Below are positions 54,992 to 63,111 of a DNA stretch of 64,000 nt, one piece after another. Position numbers and translations under genes: made by a program. The DNA comes from Chryseobacterium gleum (GTDB lineage: Bacteria > Bacteroidota > Bacteroidia > Flavobacteriales > BACL11), in the NCBI GenBank assembly GCA_945865535.1, contig CAMBDW010000005.1, forward strand, positions 1 to 64,000, read 5' to 3'. The notes beneath the pieces were generated by a model that was given only the letters and a program-made list of their open reading frames with translations, did no database searches and was not told the origin of the DNA. How positions within the stretch are numbered: the stretch's first letter is position 1; each line of letters starts with the position of its first letter.

Positions 54992-55507
54992 ATGAAAACT
55001 TTAATTTTATCAAGTTCCTTATCTAAAAATTCACGCTCCTTTATTCTATGTAATGAAGTTTCAAAAAGCCTCTCAAAAAAAGGTGTTGACTGTACTATTG
55101 TAGATGCAAGATATATTCCAATGCGTCCTAAACACTATGAACTCACTTCTGAAATGGAGGCTTTTGCTGATCAGATAAAAGAAACTGACAACATAATTAT
55201 TGGCATGGGAGTCCATTGTTATAGCGTAAATGATTCTTTAAAAATATTATTAGATACGTGTTTTTCAAATGCTACAGCAAAATTCTATGGAATATTATGT
55301 GCCGCAGGAGGAGAGAGAAGTTATTTATCTACTATGCATCTAACTCAAATATGCATGAACGAATGGCGGATGATCCAATTGCCAAGAATAGTCTATGCAA
55401 CCGGCAAAGATTTTAAAGAAGATTGCATCTTATCAACTGAATTATTGGAAAGAATAGCCCTTTTTTCAGAAGAATTCCACTCAATAGGTAATAAATTATT
55501 GGCCTAA
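54992..55507 (+). CDS. NAD(P)H-dependent flavodoxin-fold oxidoreductase
   Basis: A 171-residue protein of the NADPH-dependent FMN reductase / flavodoxin-like group. The N-terminal phosphate-binding loop for FMN is LSSSLSKNSRSFILC, DARYIPMRP follows the second strand, and IIIGMGVHCYSVNDSLKILLDTC is the third. CAAGGERSYLST is the flavin-edge loop. The substrate is unknown. It starts 5 bases after recQ and is probably co-transcribed. Its stop overlaps the stop of the convergent amidohydrolase gene by 3 bases (CTAA). Confidence 0.8.
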   Translation: MKTLILSSSLSKNSRSFILCNEVSKSLSKKGVDCTIVDARYIPMRPKHYELTSEMEAFADQIKETDNIIIGMGVHCYSVNDSLKILLDTCFSNATAKFYGILCAAGGERSYLSTMHLTQICMNEWRMIQLPRIVYATGKDFKEDCILSTELLERIALFSEEFHSIGNKLLA

Positions 55508-56673
55508 TTTTTAATAGCTAAATAAGCCATAAGTCCCATCCCAATTTTTAAAGCATTCTCATCAATATCAAAACGAGAAGTATGTAATCCGTATGTAATT
55601 CCTTTTGAGCTATTAGCCGTACCTAAGCGGTAAAAACAAGAAGGAACTTCATTACAATAATATGCAAAATCCTCTGCTGTCATCCTTAGAGAAAGATCAA
55701 GTACGTTCTCTTTCCCCATATATTCTTTAGCATAAGTAATGGCCTTATTTGTTAATGCTTCATCATTATGTAAAGATGGATATCCTCTAAAAACCTGAAA
55801 ATTGATATCAAGAGCACATTCTTTGGCAATCTTATTTGCAATTTCTTGCATTTGCAAATGTGCTGAACTTCTAAACTCTTCATCAATGGTTCGGAAAGTT
55901 CCTTTTAGCTCAACTTCATTTGGAATTACATTACAATATCCATTTGCCTCTACAAAACCTATTGCAAAAACAGCAGGAATATTACGATAAGACAAAAAAT
56001 GATCATCTAAACAAGTAATTAATTTTGCTGCAGCAATGATAGGACTATTGTAAGTTTCTGGTAGTGCTGCATGGCCACCAAAACCAGTAATAGTTATGTG
56101 AATCTCATCAGCTGACGCCATGTATTTGCCAGGGCAGAAACCAACTTTTCCTACTTCTAAATCAGGGAATACGTGTTGCCCAAACATTTTTTGAACTTTT
56201 GGATTCTCCAAAACTCCTTCCTTTATCATTTGCTGTGCTCCTCCAGGATATTGCTCTTCAGCTGGCTGAAAGATAAATTTTATACTCCCCTCCCATTCTT
56301 TGCTTAAAGCATCTAATATTTTCACAGCACCTAACAAAGAGGCCGTATGAGCATCATGCCCACAAGCATGCATTACTCCTTTATTTTGAGAACAATATTC
56401 AACATTATTCTCTTCAATAATTGGCAAAGCATCAAAATCAGCACGCAAAGCAAGTGTTTTTGAATTTGGATTATTACCTTCCAATAAAACTACTATAGCG
56501 GTATCTGCAATATTCTCAGTAAAAGGAATTTTCCAACTCTTTAAAATAGATTTTATATAAGCTGAAGTCTCATGTTCCTTAAACGAAAGCTCAGGATTTT
56601 TATGAATATGCCTTCTAATAGCAACAACATCATCAAAAATATTTTCGGCTAATTCTTTAATCTTTTGTATCAT
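55504..56673 (-). CDS. M20D-family amidohydrolase
   Basis: Zinc-dependent hydrolase of the N-acyl-L-amino-acid / hippurate type, releasing amino acids from N-acyl forms in the cytoplasm. RRHIHKNPELSFKEHETSAYI opens the family. The metal ligands are in HACGHDAHTASLLG, FQPAEEQYPGGA and the C-terminal RMTAEDFAYYCNEVPSCF; the dimerisation domain lies between (HAALPETYNSPI). Length is 389 residues. A divergent 177-base gap separates it from the MBL-fold gene. Confidence 0.92.
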   Translation of the reverse strand: MIQKIKELAENIFDDVVAIRRHIHKNPELSFKEHETSAYIKSILKSWKIPFTENIADTAIVVLLEGNNPNSKTLALRADFDALPIIEENNVEYCSQNKGVMHACGHDAHTASLLGAVKILDALSKEWEGSIKFIFQPAEEQYPGGAQQMIKEGVLENPKVQKMFGQHVFPDLEVGKVGFCPGKYMASADEIHITITGFGGHAALPETYNSPIIAAAKLITCLDDHFLSYRNIPAVFAIGFVEANGYCNVIPNEVELKGTFRTIDEEFRSSAHLQMQEIANKIAKECALDINFQVFRGYPSLHNDEALTNKAITYAKEYMGKENVLDLSLRMTAEDFAYYCNEVPSCFYRLGTANSSKGITYGLHTSRFDIDENALKIGMGLMAYLAIKN

Positions 56674-56743
56674 TTTGAAAAGCTAAGTTGTATCGCACCT
56701 ATTTGTATAAATATTAAACAAAAAAATTAAACTATTTATAGTA

Positions 56744-56751
56744 CAAATGTA
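56744..56751 (-). promoter_or_regulatory. -7 promoter element of the amidohydrolase gene
   Basis: On the minus strand TACATTTG matches TAnnTTTG fully, about 70 bases before the ATG. No -33 partner at the usual distance. Confidence 0.4.
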
Positions 56752-56810
56752 AAAAAGGAATTGTCAGTAAAGGCATGCTAAAAGAGATAATTTTATATTA
56801 CTAATTAACA

Positions 56811-56818
56811 TACATTTG
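56811..56818 (+). promoter_or_regulatory. -7 promoter element of the MBL-fold gene
   Basis: TACATTTG followed by CA is a full match to TAnnTTTG, 32 bases before the ATG at 56851. Confidence 0.5.
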
Positions 56819-56850
56819 CAACTCACAAAAAGCAGAAAGCAGAAAAAATC

Positions 56851-57489
56851 ATGAAGATTAAATCCTTTACCTTTAATCCTTTTCAAGAAAATACTTATGT
56901 CATTTATGATGAAACTAAAGAATGTATCATTATTGACCCTGGATGCTATACTAATGAGGAAAAAAAGATACTGAATCAATTTATAATTAATGAAGAACTA
57001 AAACCTGTAAAACTCATTAATACTCATTGCCATATTGATCATATACTAGGAAATAAATTTACCAGCGAGCAGTGGGACATACAATTATACATGCATAAAG
57101 AAGATTTGCCTCTGCTGGAGAATGCAGCCAAAATTGGAAAAATGTATGATTTGGAAAATTATGAAGGATCTCCTTATCCAAAACATTTTTTAGATCAGGG
57201 GGATACACTTACTTTTGGAAAAAGTAGTTTTGAAATTCTATTTACTCCGGGTCATGCTCCTGGACATATTTGCCTTTACAGCAAAGAAAATAATTTACTT
57301 ATAGCTGGGGATCTTATTTTTCAAAGAAGTATAGGGCGTACTGATTTGCCAGGTGGAGATTACGACACTTTAATTCAAAGCATAATTGGCAAACTATTTC
57401 CATTGCCCAACGAAACACAAATATTTTGTGGACACGGACCTACTACCAATTTAGGATATGAAAAAGAAAACAATCCCTTTTTACAGTAA
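56851..57489 (+). CDS. MBL-fold metallo-hydrolase (glyoxalase II-like)
   Basis: A 212-residue metallo-beta-lactamase-fold enzyme. The metal motif is INTHCHIDHILGN (THxHxDH form), with further ligands in FTPGHAPGHICLY, AGDLIFQRSIGRTDLPGGD and the final CGHGPTTNLGYEK. This is the pattern of the YcbL-like glyoxalase II group, which hydrolyses thioesters; the substrate is not shown. The ATG follows a full -7 box by 32 bases. Confidence 0.92.
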   Translation: MKIKSFTFNPFQENTYVIYDETKECIIIDPGCYTNEEKKILNQFIINEELKPVKLINTHCHIDHILGNKFTSEQWDIQLYMHKEDLPLLENAAKIGKMYDLENYEGSPYPKHFLDQGDTLTFGKSSFEILFTPGHAPGHICLYSKENNLLIAGDLIFQRSIGRTDLPGGDYDTLIQSIIGKLFPLPNETQIFCGHGPTTNLGYEKENNPFLQ

Positions 57490-57517
57490 GAAATAGCTAA
57501 GAAATCCCTTTCTAAAA

Positions 57518-58732
57518 TTATTTTTTTCTTTCATAATCTTTTATCAAAAGAGAATACATAAAAACCCCAAAAGCATACAAAACAGCAGTTATATAAAAAA
57601 TATGAGCATAAGGCAATCCTTCTGCTTTTAAGAATCTAAATATTTGCGAACTGAAAAACCAACTCCCACTCCATATAGCAGCTATAATTGCGCTTAACAT
57701 TTCTTGATTTTTTGCTCCTACATAATTCATAGTAAGTTCAGAAGTCATAGGAGCAGCCATATTCATTAAGGGTGTGCGCACCCAATAACACATTATTGCT
57801 AAAGGAAGTCCCCACCAGTAATCCTTAAAAAACTCAGTTGTAGCTAATGCAACTAAAGCGATAACAGCAATCGTTTGAACATAAGTTATTCCTTTTTGGA
57901 ACCCCAACTTACTTTTTAAATTAGGCACTAATAATGATAAAATAGCCACTAAAATACTTGCAATTCCTCCTATAACAGCAAATCCTGAAGAATCTATTTG
58001 AAAATTATGAAAGAAAAATAAGTTAATAAATGGAATGGTTAATCCAGCTCCAACTGCAATAATTAAAGTTGGAACAATGGCTTTCATAAGCAAAACCCAA
58101 TCATAGGATTTCCATTGCAAGCGTTCTTTAACAGACTCTACCACATCCACCTTCATTTTTAATACATAATACACTCCTATAAAGCCAAGAATTGATATTC
58201 CAAGTAATATCTTACCTTCATCAAATTCTCTCATAAATTGACCAGCACCAAAAATGATGAATCCACTAAAAATAGTCCCAAAACTATTAGTGGCGTAGTT
58301 TAATGAAATAGCATGTGATTGATTTTCAATAATTGTATTGCGCATTAAATAAGGTAAAGAACATACTTGGAATAACGTAAATACAACCCCCCAAAGGATA
58401 AATAATGCAGGCAAATACTGATACCAACCATAGTGCACCAAAAGAATAAGTACAATAGCAACTATTGGGACTCCCAATCCACCTATCATAAAAAAAGGTT
58501 TGAGAGGTTTTCCTTTTATATAAATTCCCAAAGGAAATGCCAATAACATAACCGCTAAAAAACGATAGGAAATAAAATTAGCTATTTCAGGATCAGAAAA
58601 ACCCTTTTTTGCCAAATAGATGTTTAAAATTAAGAAAAAAGCGGCACCAATTAATTGAATAAAAAATTCTGCTTTTATCATTAAAAGAACATGTTCTTCT
58701 AATTGCAAGTATCGCTTAATAACTTTTTTCAA
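57518..58732 (-). CDS. MFS transporter
   Basis: Twelve-helix major facilitator superfamily protein of 404 residues. The loop after the second helix and similar motifs are weak, but helix spacing and the central cytoplasmic loop (KMKVDVVESVKERLQWKSYDW) fit. The substrate is unknown. It is the last gene of the serS-TPR-DUF4286-MFS run, 17 bases after the DUF4286 gene. It is convergent with the MBL-fold gene, 28 bases apart, with no strong terminator between. Confidence 0.82.
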   Translation of the reverse strand: MKKVIKRYLQLEEHVLLMIKAEFFIQLIGAAFFLILNIYLAKKGFSDPEIANFISYRFLAVMLLAFPLGIYIKGKPLKPFFMIGGLGVPIVAIVLILLVHYGWYQYLPALFILWGVVFTLFQVCSLPYLMRNTIIENQSHAISLNYATNSFGTIFSGFIIFGAGQFMREFDEGKILLGISILGFIGVYYVLKMKVDVVESVKERLQWKSYDWVLLMKAIVPTLIIAVGAGLTIPFINLFFFHNFQIDSSGFAVIGGIASILVAILSLLVPNLKSKLGFQKGITYVQTIAVIALVALATTEFFKDYWWGLPLAIMCYWVRTPLMNMAAPMTSELTMNYVGAKNQEMLSAIIAAIWSGSWFFSSQIFRFLKAEGLPYAHIFYITAVLYAFGVFMYSLLIKDYERKK

Positions 58733-58749
58733 ATCAAATCATGTGTCTC

Positions 58750-59058
58750 TTAGAACTCCTCTATCACCTCCATAATAGTGCGAAAGGCAACTGCTTTATC
58801 GCCATAACGGGCTATATGTTTTTGTTGCAACTCAGGAGAGAATTTGATTTGATAGTGATGTAAATCCTTCATGCTGGAGCAGGAGTAAGCAATAGCAAAA
58901 GTATTATTACTATCCCCCTGGGCAATAACTCGATTTATTTGAGCTTTATTAAAAACGCCACAAGCCATCACCTCAGGAATATGCTCCGTTTTCATCCAAT
59001 TTAACCAATCGGCTTTAATACTTTCTTCAACACTTACAGTAACATTATAAATTATCAT
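58750..59058 (-). CDS. DUF4286-family small protein
   Basis: A 102-residue protein with the opening MIIYNVTVSVEESIKADWLNWMKTEHIPEVM and FAIAYSCSSMKDLHHYQI, which matches the DUF4286 family, a dimeric ferredoxin-like alpha/beta barrel fold of unknown role common in Bacteroidota. There is no signal peptide. Its ATG overlaps the stop of the TPR gene by one base. Confidence 0.88.
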   Translation of the reverse strand: MIIYNVTVSVEESIKADWLNWMKTEHIPEVMACGVFNKAQINRVIAQGDSNNTFAIAYSCSSMKDLHHYQIKFSPELQQKHIARYGDKAVAFRTIMEVIEEF

Positions 59059-60860
59059 TACTCGTCTTTTAAATTATCTCCTCTTAAATCTCTGAATCGT
59101 TTTCGCGATTCTGCAACATAAATACTACTGTTGTGCTCTAATAAAATTTGCTCATATAATTTCATGGCTTTTTCAGAATCTTTTAAAATAGTATCATATA
59201 TTTTTGCTCTTTTGTAAAGAGCATCATCAGCCAAAATATCATAACTCCAATCTGCTTCTATTTTTTCATAATTAGCTAAAGCGTCTTCAACTTTTCCATT
59301 ATTCAAATAAATAGCTGCCTTTCTCATATAAATTTCATCTGATAATGAATGTCCTGGAAATGCAATTAATACTGAATCGTATTTTAGTATTGCCTCATCA
59401 TATTTTTGTTGATAATGAAGCAAATCAGCATTGGCAAAAACGCGCATTGAGATTTCAGTAGTATCTAAATTAAAATTATCAGTTATTAATAATGACAACT
59501 CCATTGCATTATTAGCAATCAGCTTAGATGTAGATGCTTTCAAAGTTCCCAATTGTGCTTGTGCCCACTGAAAATCACCTTGGTAATAAGATATTTTAGC
59601 TATTCTTAACTTAGCTTCATGCCCTATAGGATGTTCTTTAAGATCTTTCTCAACTTGAGCGTAATATAACATTGACTCCCAAATATCTCCTTGTAACAAT
59701 AACACATCCGCATACTCCATTTTACATTCTGCCAAGTCATAATTATCAATCCCCGGAATTCCCATAGCATCCTGAAGCAAACTCTCAGCAGCTGTTAGAT
59801 CATGCAAATAAAAAGCTTTAAAATGTGCGTAATTAGATAAAAGAATAACAGTCTCCTTTTTTATGCCTAAATCAGTTACTATTTTTTTATACTCTTTATC
59901 TAAAATGCTCACATCCTGATTTTTAATAGTCATACTTTTAGTTAAAGCATATAACTTATTGATATTAGCCTCAACAAAAAGAGGGTTTTGTTTTCCCTTT
60001 GCAATCACATAATCATAAGCATCTACAGCTAACTCAAAATATTCTTTATCTAAGAAGGACTCTGCTAAATCATACACTGCTTCTCCATCTGAAATTATTC
60101 GTTTATCCAAAGCTTTAGCCTGAATCAATGCCATATTAAACTGATGATTTTGCATAAAAAGCCAAATTAACATTTCTGTGAAATCTGTTCTTTGCTGTTC
60201 GACTCTCACTTTTAGTAATAATAATTTCTTTACTAACTCATAATTCTTATCACTTTTAATCCCATCATTATCCAAAAATCTTTGGATTTGAGATGTAACC
60301 ATTTGCTTTTGTCCAGGATTTCTCTCCATCTCATCTAAATACTCTTTAATCATCAAGTCTACCTCTTCAATTTTTGCGAAAAGTTGTGCTTTTTCCATCC
60401 CAAAATTATTCTGGGGATTTATTTTTTCAGATAATTTATACAAATCAAGAGCTTTTTGATAGATTTCATGTCTAGTAAAAGTATTGGCTAAATTTATTGT
60501 TTGTGAGCGCTCTCCATCAAATTTTTTGAGAAGTAGCCCGTAAGCAATATCTGCTTTTTTAATATTCCCAGATTTTTCTTGAGCAATTATAACTCCCAAT
60601 TGATAGTGTAATTCTTTAGGATATTTTTTAACCAGTTTCTTAGCTAAATCTTCTGCTTGCTTATATTTCTCCAATTTTAAAAGAGAAGTATAGTAAGGCT
60701 CGTAATAAGCTACTGAAAAATGGGAATTCATCAACTCCTCATATAGAGCAATTGCTTTTTCATATTCTCCATTAATATAATACTGATATGCTATTTGCTG
60801 ATTACTTTGCTGGGAAAAAGCAAGAGTAGAAATTAGTAAAAATACTACTAGTAAACGCAT
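59058..60860 (-). CDS. Exported tetratricopeptide-repeat protein
   Basis: A 600-residue protein with an N-terminal signal peptide (RLLVVFLLISTLAFSQQ) and many TPR-like helical pairs. The first is AYQYYINGEYEKAIALYEELM, and others include ALYKRAKIYDTILKDSEKAMKLYEQIL near the end. TPR solenoids serve as protein scaffolds; a periplasmic or outer-membrane-associated role is likely but unknown. It follows serS directly (start at 60860, serS stop at 60861), and it overlaps the DUF4286 gene. Confidence 0.85.
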   Translation of the reverse strand: MRLLVVFLLISTLAFSQQSNQQIAYQYYINGEYEKAIALYEELMNSHFSVAYYEPYYTSLLKLEKYKQAEDLAKKLVKKYPKELHYQLGVIIAQEKSGNIKKADIAYGLLLKKFDGERSQTINLANTFTRHEIYQKALDLYKLSEKINPQNNFGMEKAQLFAKIEEVDLMIKEYLDEMERNPGQKQMVTSQIQRFLDNDGIKSDKNYELVKKLLLLKVRVEQQRTDFTEMLIWLFMQNHQFNMALIQAKALDKRIISDGEAVYDLAESFLDKEYFELAVDAYDYVIAKGKQNPLFVEANINKLYALTKSMTIKNQDVSILDKEYKKIVTDLGIKKETVILLSNYAHFKAFYLHDLTAAESLLQDAMGIPGIDNYDLAECKMEYADVLLLQGDIWESMLYYAQVEKDLKEHPIGHEAKLRIAKISYYQGDFQWAQAQLGTLKASTSKLIANNAMELSLLITDNFNLDTTEISMRVFANADLLHYQQKYDEAILKYDSVLIAFPGHSLSDEIYMRKAAIYLNNGKVEDALANYEKIEADWSYDILADDALYKRAKIYDTILKDSEKAMKLYEQILLEHNSSIYVAESRKRFRDLRGDNLKDE

Positions 60861-62126
60861 TTATTTTATAATATCAAATCCTGTATAAGGCTGTAATGCC
60901 TTTGGTATTTTTACTCCATCAGGAGTTTGATTGTTCTCAATAAGAGCAGCATAAATTCTTGGCAAAGCTAAAGCACTTCCATTTAAAGTATGACAAAGCT
61001 GAGTCTTGCCATTTTCATCTTTATATCTTAACTTTAATCGATTCGCTTGATAACTTTCAAAATTAGAAACGGAACTTACCTCTAGCCATTTTTCTTGACC
61101 CGCTGAATATACTTCAAAATCAAAAGTAAGTGAAGAAGTAAAACTTAAATCGCCACCACACAATTGCAATATTCTGTAAGGCAATTCCAATTCATCTAAA
61201 ATACTGGCAACATGATTAACCATAGCATCCAAAGTCTCGTACGATTTTTCAGGATGCTGAATCTGAACAATTTCTACTTTATCAAATTGATGCAATCGAT
61301 TTAAACCCCTTACATCTTTACCGTATGAACCTGCTTCACGCCTAAAACAAGGAGTATAGGCCGTACATTTAATTGGGAAATCTTTTACAATTACATCTCT
61401 AAAAAAGTTAGTTACCGGAACCTCAGCTGTTGGTATTAAATATAAATCATCCTCAGTTACATGATACATTTGCCCTTCTTTGTCTGGCAACTGCCCTGTA
61501 CCAAATCCTGAAGCTGCATTTACTAAATGAGGAGGCAAATATTCCGTATAACCTGCAGCAATATTTTTATCTAAAAAATAAGCAATTAATGCTCTTTGTA
61601 ATCTTGCTCCTTTATTAGTATAAACAGGAAAGCCTGCCCCAGAAATTTTATTTCCTAATTCAAAATCAATTAAACTATACTTAGAAGTTAATTCCCAATG
61701 GGGCTTAGCTCCAGACATTAAAGTAGGAATTTTTCCTGATTCTTTAATTGTTATATTATCAGTATCGGACTTACCTGCATGAACTGAAGAATGTGGAATA
61801 TTTGGAATTTGGACTAAAATATTTTGAATCTCGTTTTCTAATTCTGCTTGTTTGTGTTGCAGTGCTTTTGATTCTTCTTTAATACGTGATGATTCTTCTT
61901 TCAGAGCATTTGCTTCTTGCGACTTACCCCTTTTGTACAGTTCTCCAATTTGGATTGCCAATTGATTTCCTTTAGCTAAAAATTCGTCTGCCTTTTGCTG
62001 AGTTGATTTTCTTTCATCATCTAAAGAAATTACAGCATTGAATAGCTCAGTGGCATCCATATTTTTTACTTTTAATAAAGTAATATAGGCTTCTTTATTA
62101 TCTCTTATCTTATTTATATGTAACAT
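60861..62126 (-). CDS. serS: Seryl-tRNA synthetase
   Basis: Class II aminoacyl-tRNA synthetase charging tRNA-Ser. The N-terminal coiled-coil arm (residues about 27-100, rich in Glu, Lys and Ala) holds the tRNA. The catalytic core has motif 2 TPCFRREAGSYGKDVRGLNRLHQF (in parts) and motif 3 around SSVSNFESYQANRLKLRY; TAEVPVTNF binds serine. Length is 421 residues. It is preceded by the rpmA terminator and a full -7 box and heads a four-gene run. Confidence 0.98.
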   Translation of the reverse strand: MLHINKIRDNKEAYITLLKVKNMDATELFNAVISLDDERKSTQQKADEFLAKGNQLAIQIGELYKRGKSQEANALKEESSRIKEESKALQHKQAELENEIQNILVQIPNIPHSSVHAGKSDTDNITIKESGKIPTLMSGAKPHWELTSKYSLIDFELGNKISGAGFPVYTNKGARLQRALIAYFLDKNIAAGYTEYLPPHLVNAASGFGTGQLPDKEGQMYHVTEDDLYLIPTAEVPVTNFFRDVIVKDFPIKCTAYTPCFRREAGSYGKDVRGLNRLHQFDKVEIVQIQHPEKSYETLDAMVNHVASILDELELPYRILQLCGGDLSFTSSLTFDFEVYSAGQEKWLEVSSVSNFESYQANRLKLRYKDENGKTQLCHTLNGSALALPRIYAALIENNQTPDGVKIPKALQPYTGFDIIK

Positions 62127-62152
62127 CTTCTTATTTTACTTGGAATGAGGAA

Positions 62153-62160
62153 CAAATATA
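62153..62160 (-). promoter_or_regulatory. -7 promoter element of serS
   Basis: On the minus strand TATATTTG matches TAnnTTTG fully, 26 bases before the serS ATG and directly after the rpmA terminator. Confidence 0.5.
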
Positions 62161-62164
62161 AATA

Positions 62165-62194
62165 AAAAAACTCCTGATTGCTCAAGAGTTTTTT
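62165..62194 (-). terminator. Terminator after rpmA
   Basis: AAAAAACTC and GAGTTTTTT flank TGA / TCA stem bases with one mismatch and a 4-base loop; T-runs occur on both strands. It lies 25 bases after the rpmA stop. Confidence 0.8.
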
Positions 62195-62218
62195 ATAAAA
62201 TATAAATTACCGCAATCC

Positions 62219-62470
62219 TTAGTTTTCTACTGATACATAGGATCTGTTATTTCTCTTTTTAGTAAATTTTACGGTACCAGCAGCTAGCGCAAATAAGGTA
62301 TGATCTTTTCCAATCCCAACATTTTCGCCTGGATTATGTACAGTCCCTCTTTGTCTTACAATAATATTACCTGCAATAATTTCTTGTCCTCCAAAGATTT
62401 TAACACCTAATCGTTTGCTTTTCGAGTCTCTACCATTTTTCGAACTACCCGCTCCTTTTTTATGTGCCAT
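62219..62470 (-). CDS. rpmA: 50S ribosomal protein L27
   Basis: Component of the large subunit near the peptidyl-transferase centre. The 83-residue sequence starts [22 protein letters not shown], followed by [21 protein letters not shown] and [15 protein letters not shown]. The N-terminal end is the mature form, with no cleavable Firmicutes-type extension. It is 26 bases after rplU, the usual rplU-rpmA pair. Confidence 0.98.
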   Translation of the reverse strand: MAHKKGAGSSKNGRDSKSKRLGVKIFGGQEIIAGNIIVRQRGTVHNPGENVGIGKDHTLFALAAGTVKFTKKRNNRSYVSVEN

Positions 62471-62496
62471 TTTATTAAGTTTTTAAAAGTTCTTAA

Positions 62497-62955
62497 TTAT
62501 TTATTCTCTTTTTTAACAGCTGGCTTTTTAGCAGCAGTTTTAGTTACTAGTGCTTTTTCAGCATCTGGCTTTTTAGCTACTGGTGCTTTTTCAACAACTG
62601 GTTTAGCTTCCTTTTTTGGTCCAACTTCTTTTGTTACAGAAGCATTTTCATCAATTTTCAGAATTTCTATTTTAGTTAAATACTGTCTGTGACCATTTTT
62701 AACTTTATATCCTTTTCTTCTTTTCTTTTTAAAGACAATTACTTTATCGCCTTTGAGGTGCTCAAGTACTTTTGCAGTTACCTTAGCTCCTTTTATAACT
62801 GGGGCGCCAACATTTATTTTACCAGCATTATCCATCAAAAGAACTTTATCAAAATCAACTTTTGATCCTTCTTTTGCTTCTAATCTGTGTACAAATATCT
62901 GTTGATCTTGTTCAATTTTGAATTGTTGCCCTGATATCTCAACTATTGCGTACAT
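62497..62955 (-). CDS. rplU: 50S ribosomal protein L21 with Lys/Ala-rich tail
   Basis: Large-subunit protein binding 23S rRNA. The core (residues 1-103) has MYAIVEISGQQFKIEQDQ, VDFDKVLLMDN and KKRRKGYKVKNGHRQYLTKIEI, as in all L21. A further 50-residue tail of Lys, Ala, Pro and Val repeats (KKPVVEKAP-like, about residues 115-152) extends it to 152 residues; such a tail occurs in several Bacteroidota L21. It starts from a good promoter about 30 bases upstream. Confidence 0.97.
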   Translation of the reverse strand: MYAIVEISGQQFKIEQDQQIFVHRLEAKEGSKVDFDKVLLMDNAGKINVGAPVIKGAKVTAKVLEHLKGDKVIVFKKKRRKGYKVKNGHRQYLTKIEILKIDENASVTKEVGPKKEAKPVVEKAPVAKKPDAEKALVTKTAAKKPAVKKENK

Positions 62956-62981
62956 TATTATTTATTTTAAAAAATGGATTG

Positions 62982-63011
62982 CAAAAGTAAACAATCTAAT
63001 AAAACAAACAA
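62982..63011 (-). promoter_or_regulatory. Promoter of rplU-rpmA
   Basis: On the minus strand TTG (63011-63009) and TACTTTTG (62989-62982) are 19 bases apart and match the Bacteroidota -33 and -7 elements. The leader to the rplU ATG is about 20 bases. Confidence 0.7.
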
Positions 63012-63082
63012 GAATTTAATTGCTTTTTTTGAATGACTACATTTCTATAAAACATTCTATGCTATTATCTCGTTAAAAAGAC

Positions 63083-63090
63083 TAAATTTG
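63083..63090 (+). promoter_or_regulatory. -7 promoter element of the metalloprotease gene
   Basis: TAAATTTG followed by C matches TAnnTTTG fully, 21 bases before the ATG. No -33 partner is evident. Confidence 0.5.
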
Positions 63091-63111
63091 CCTTTGAAAA
63101 CTAATTTTGTT

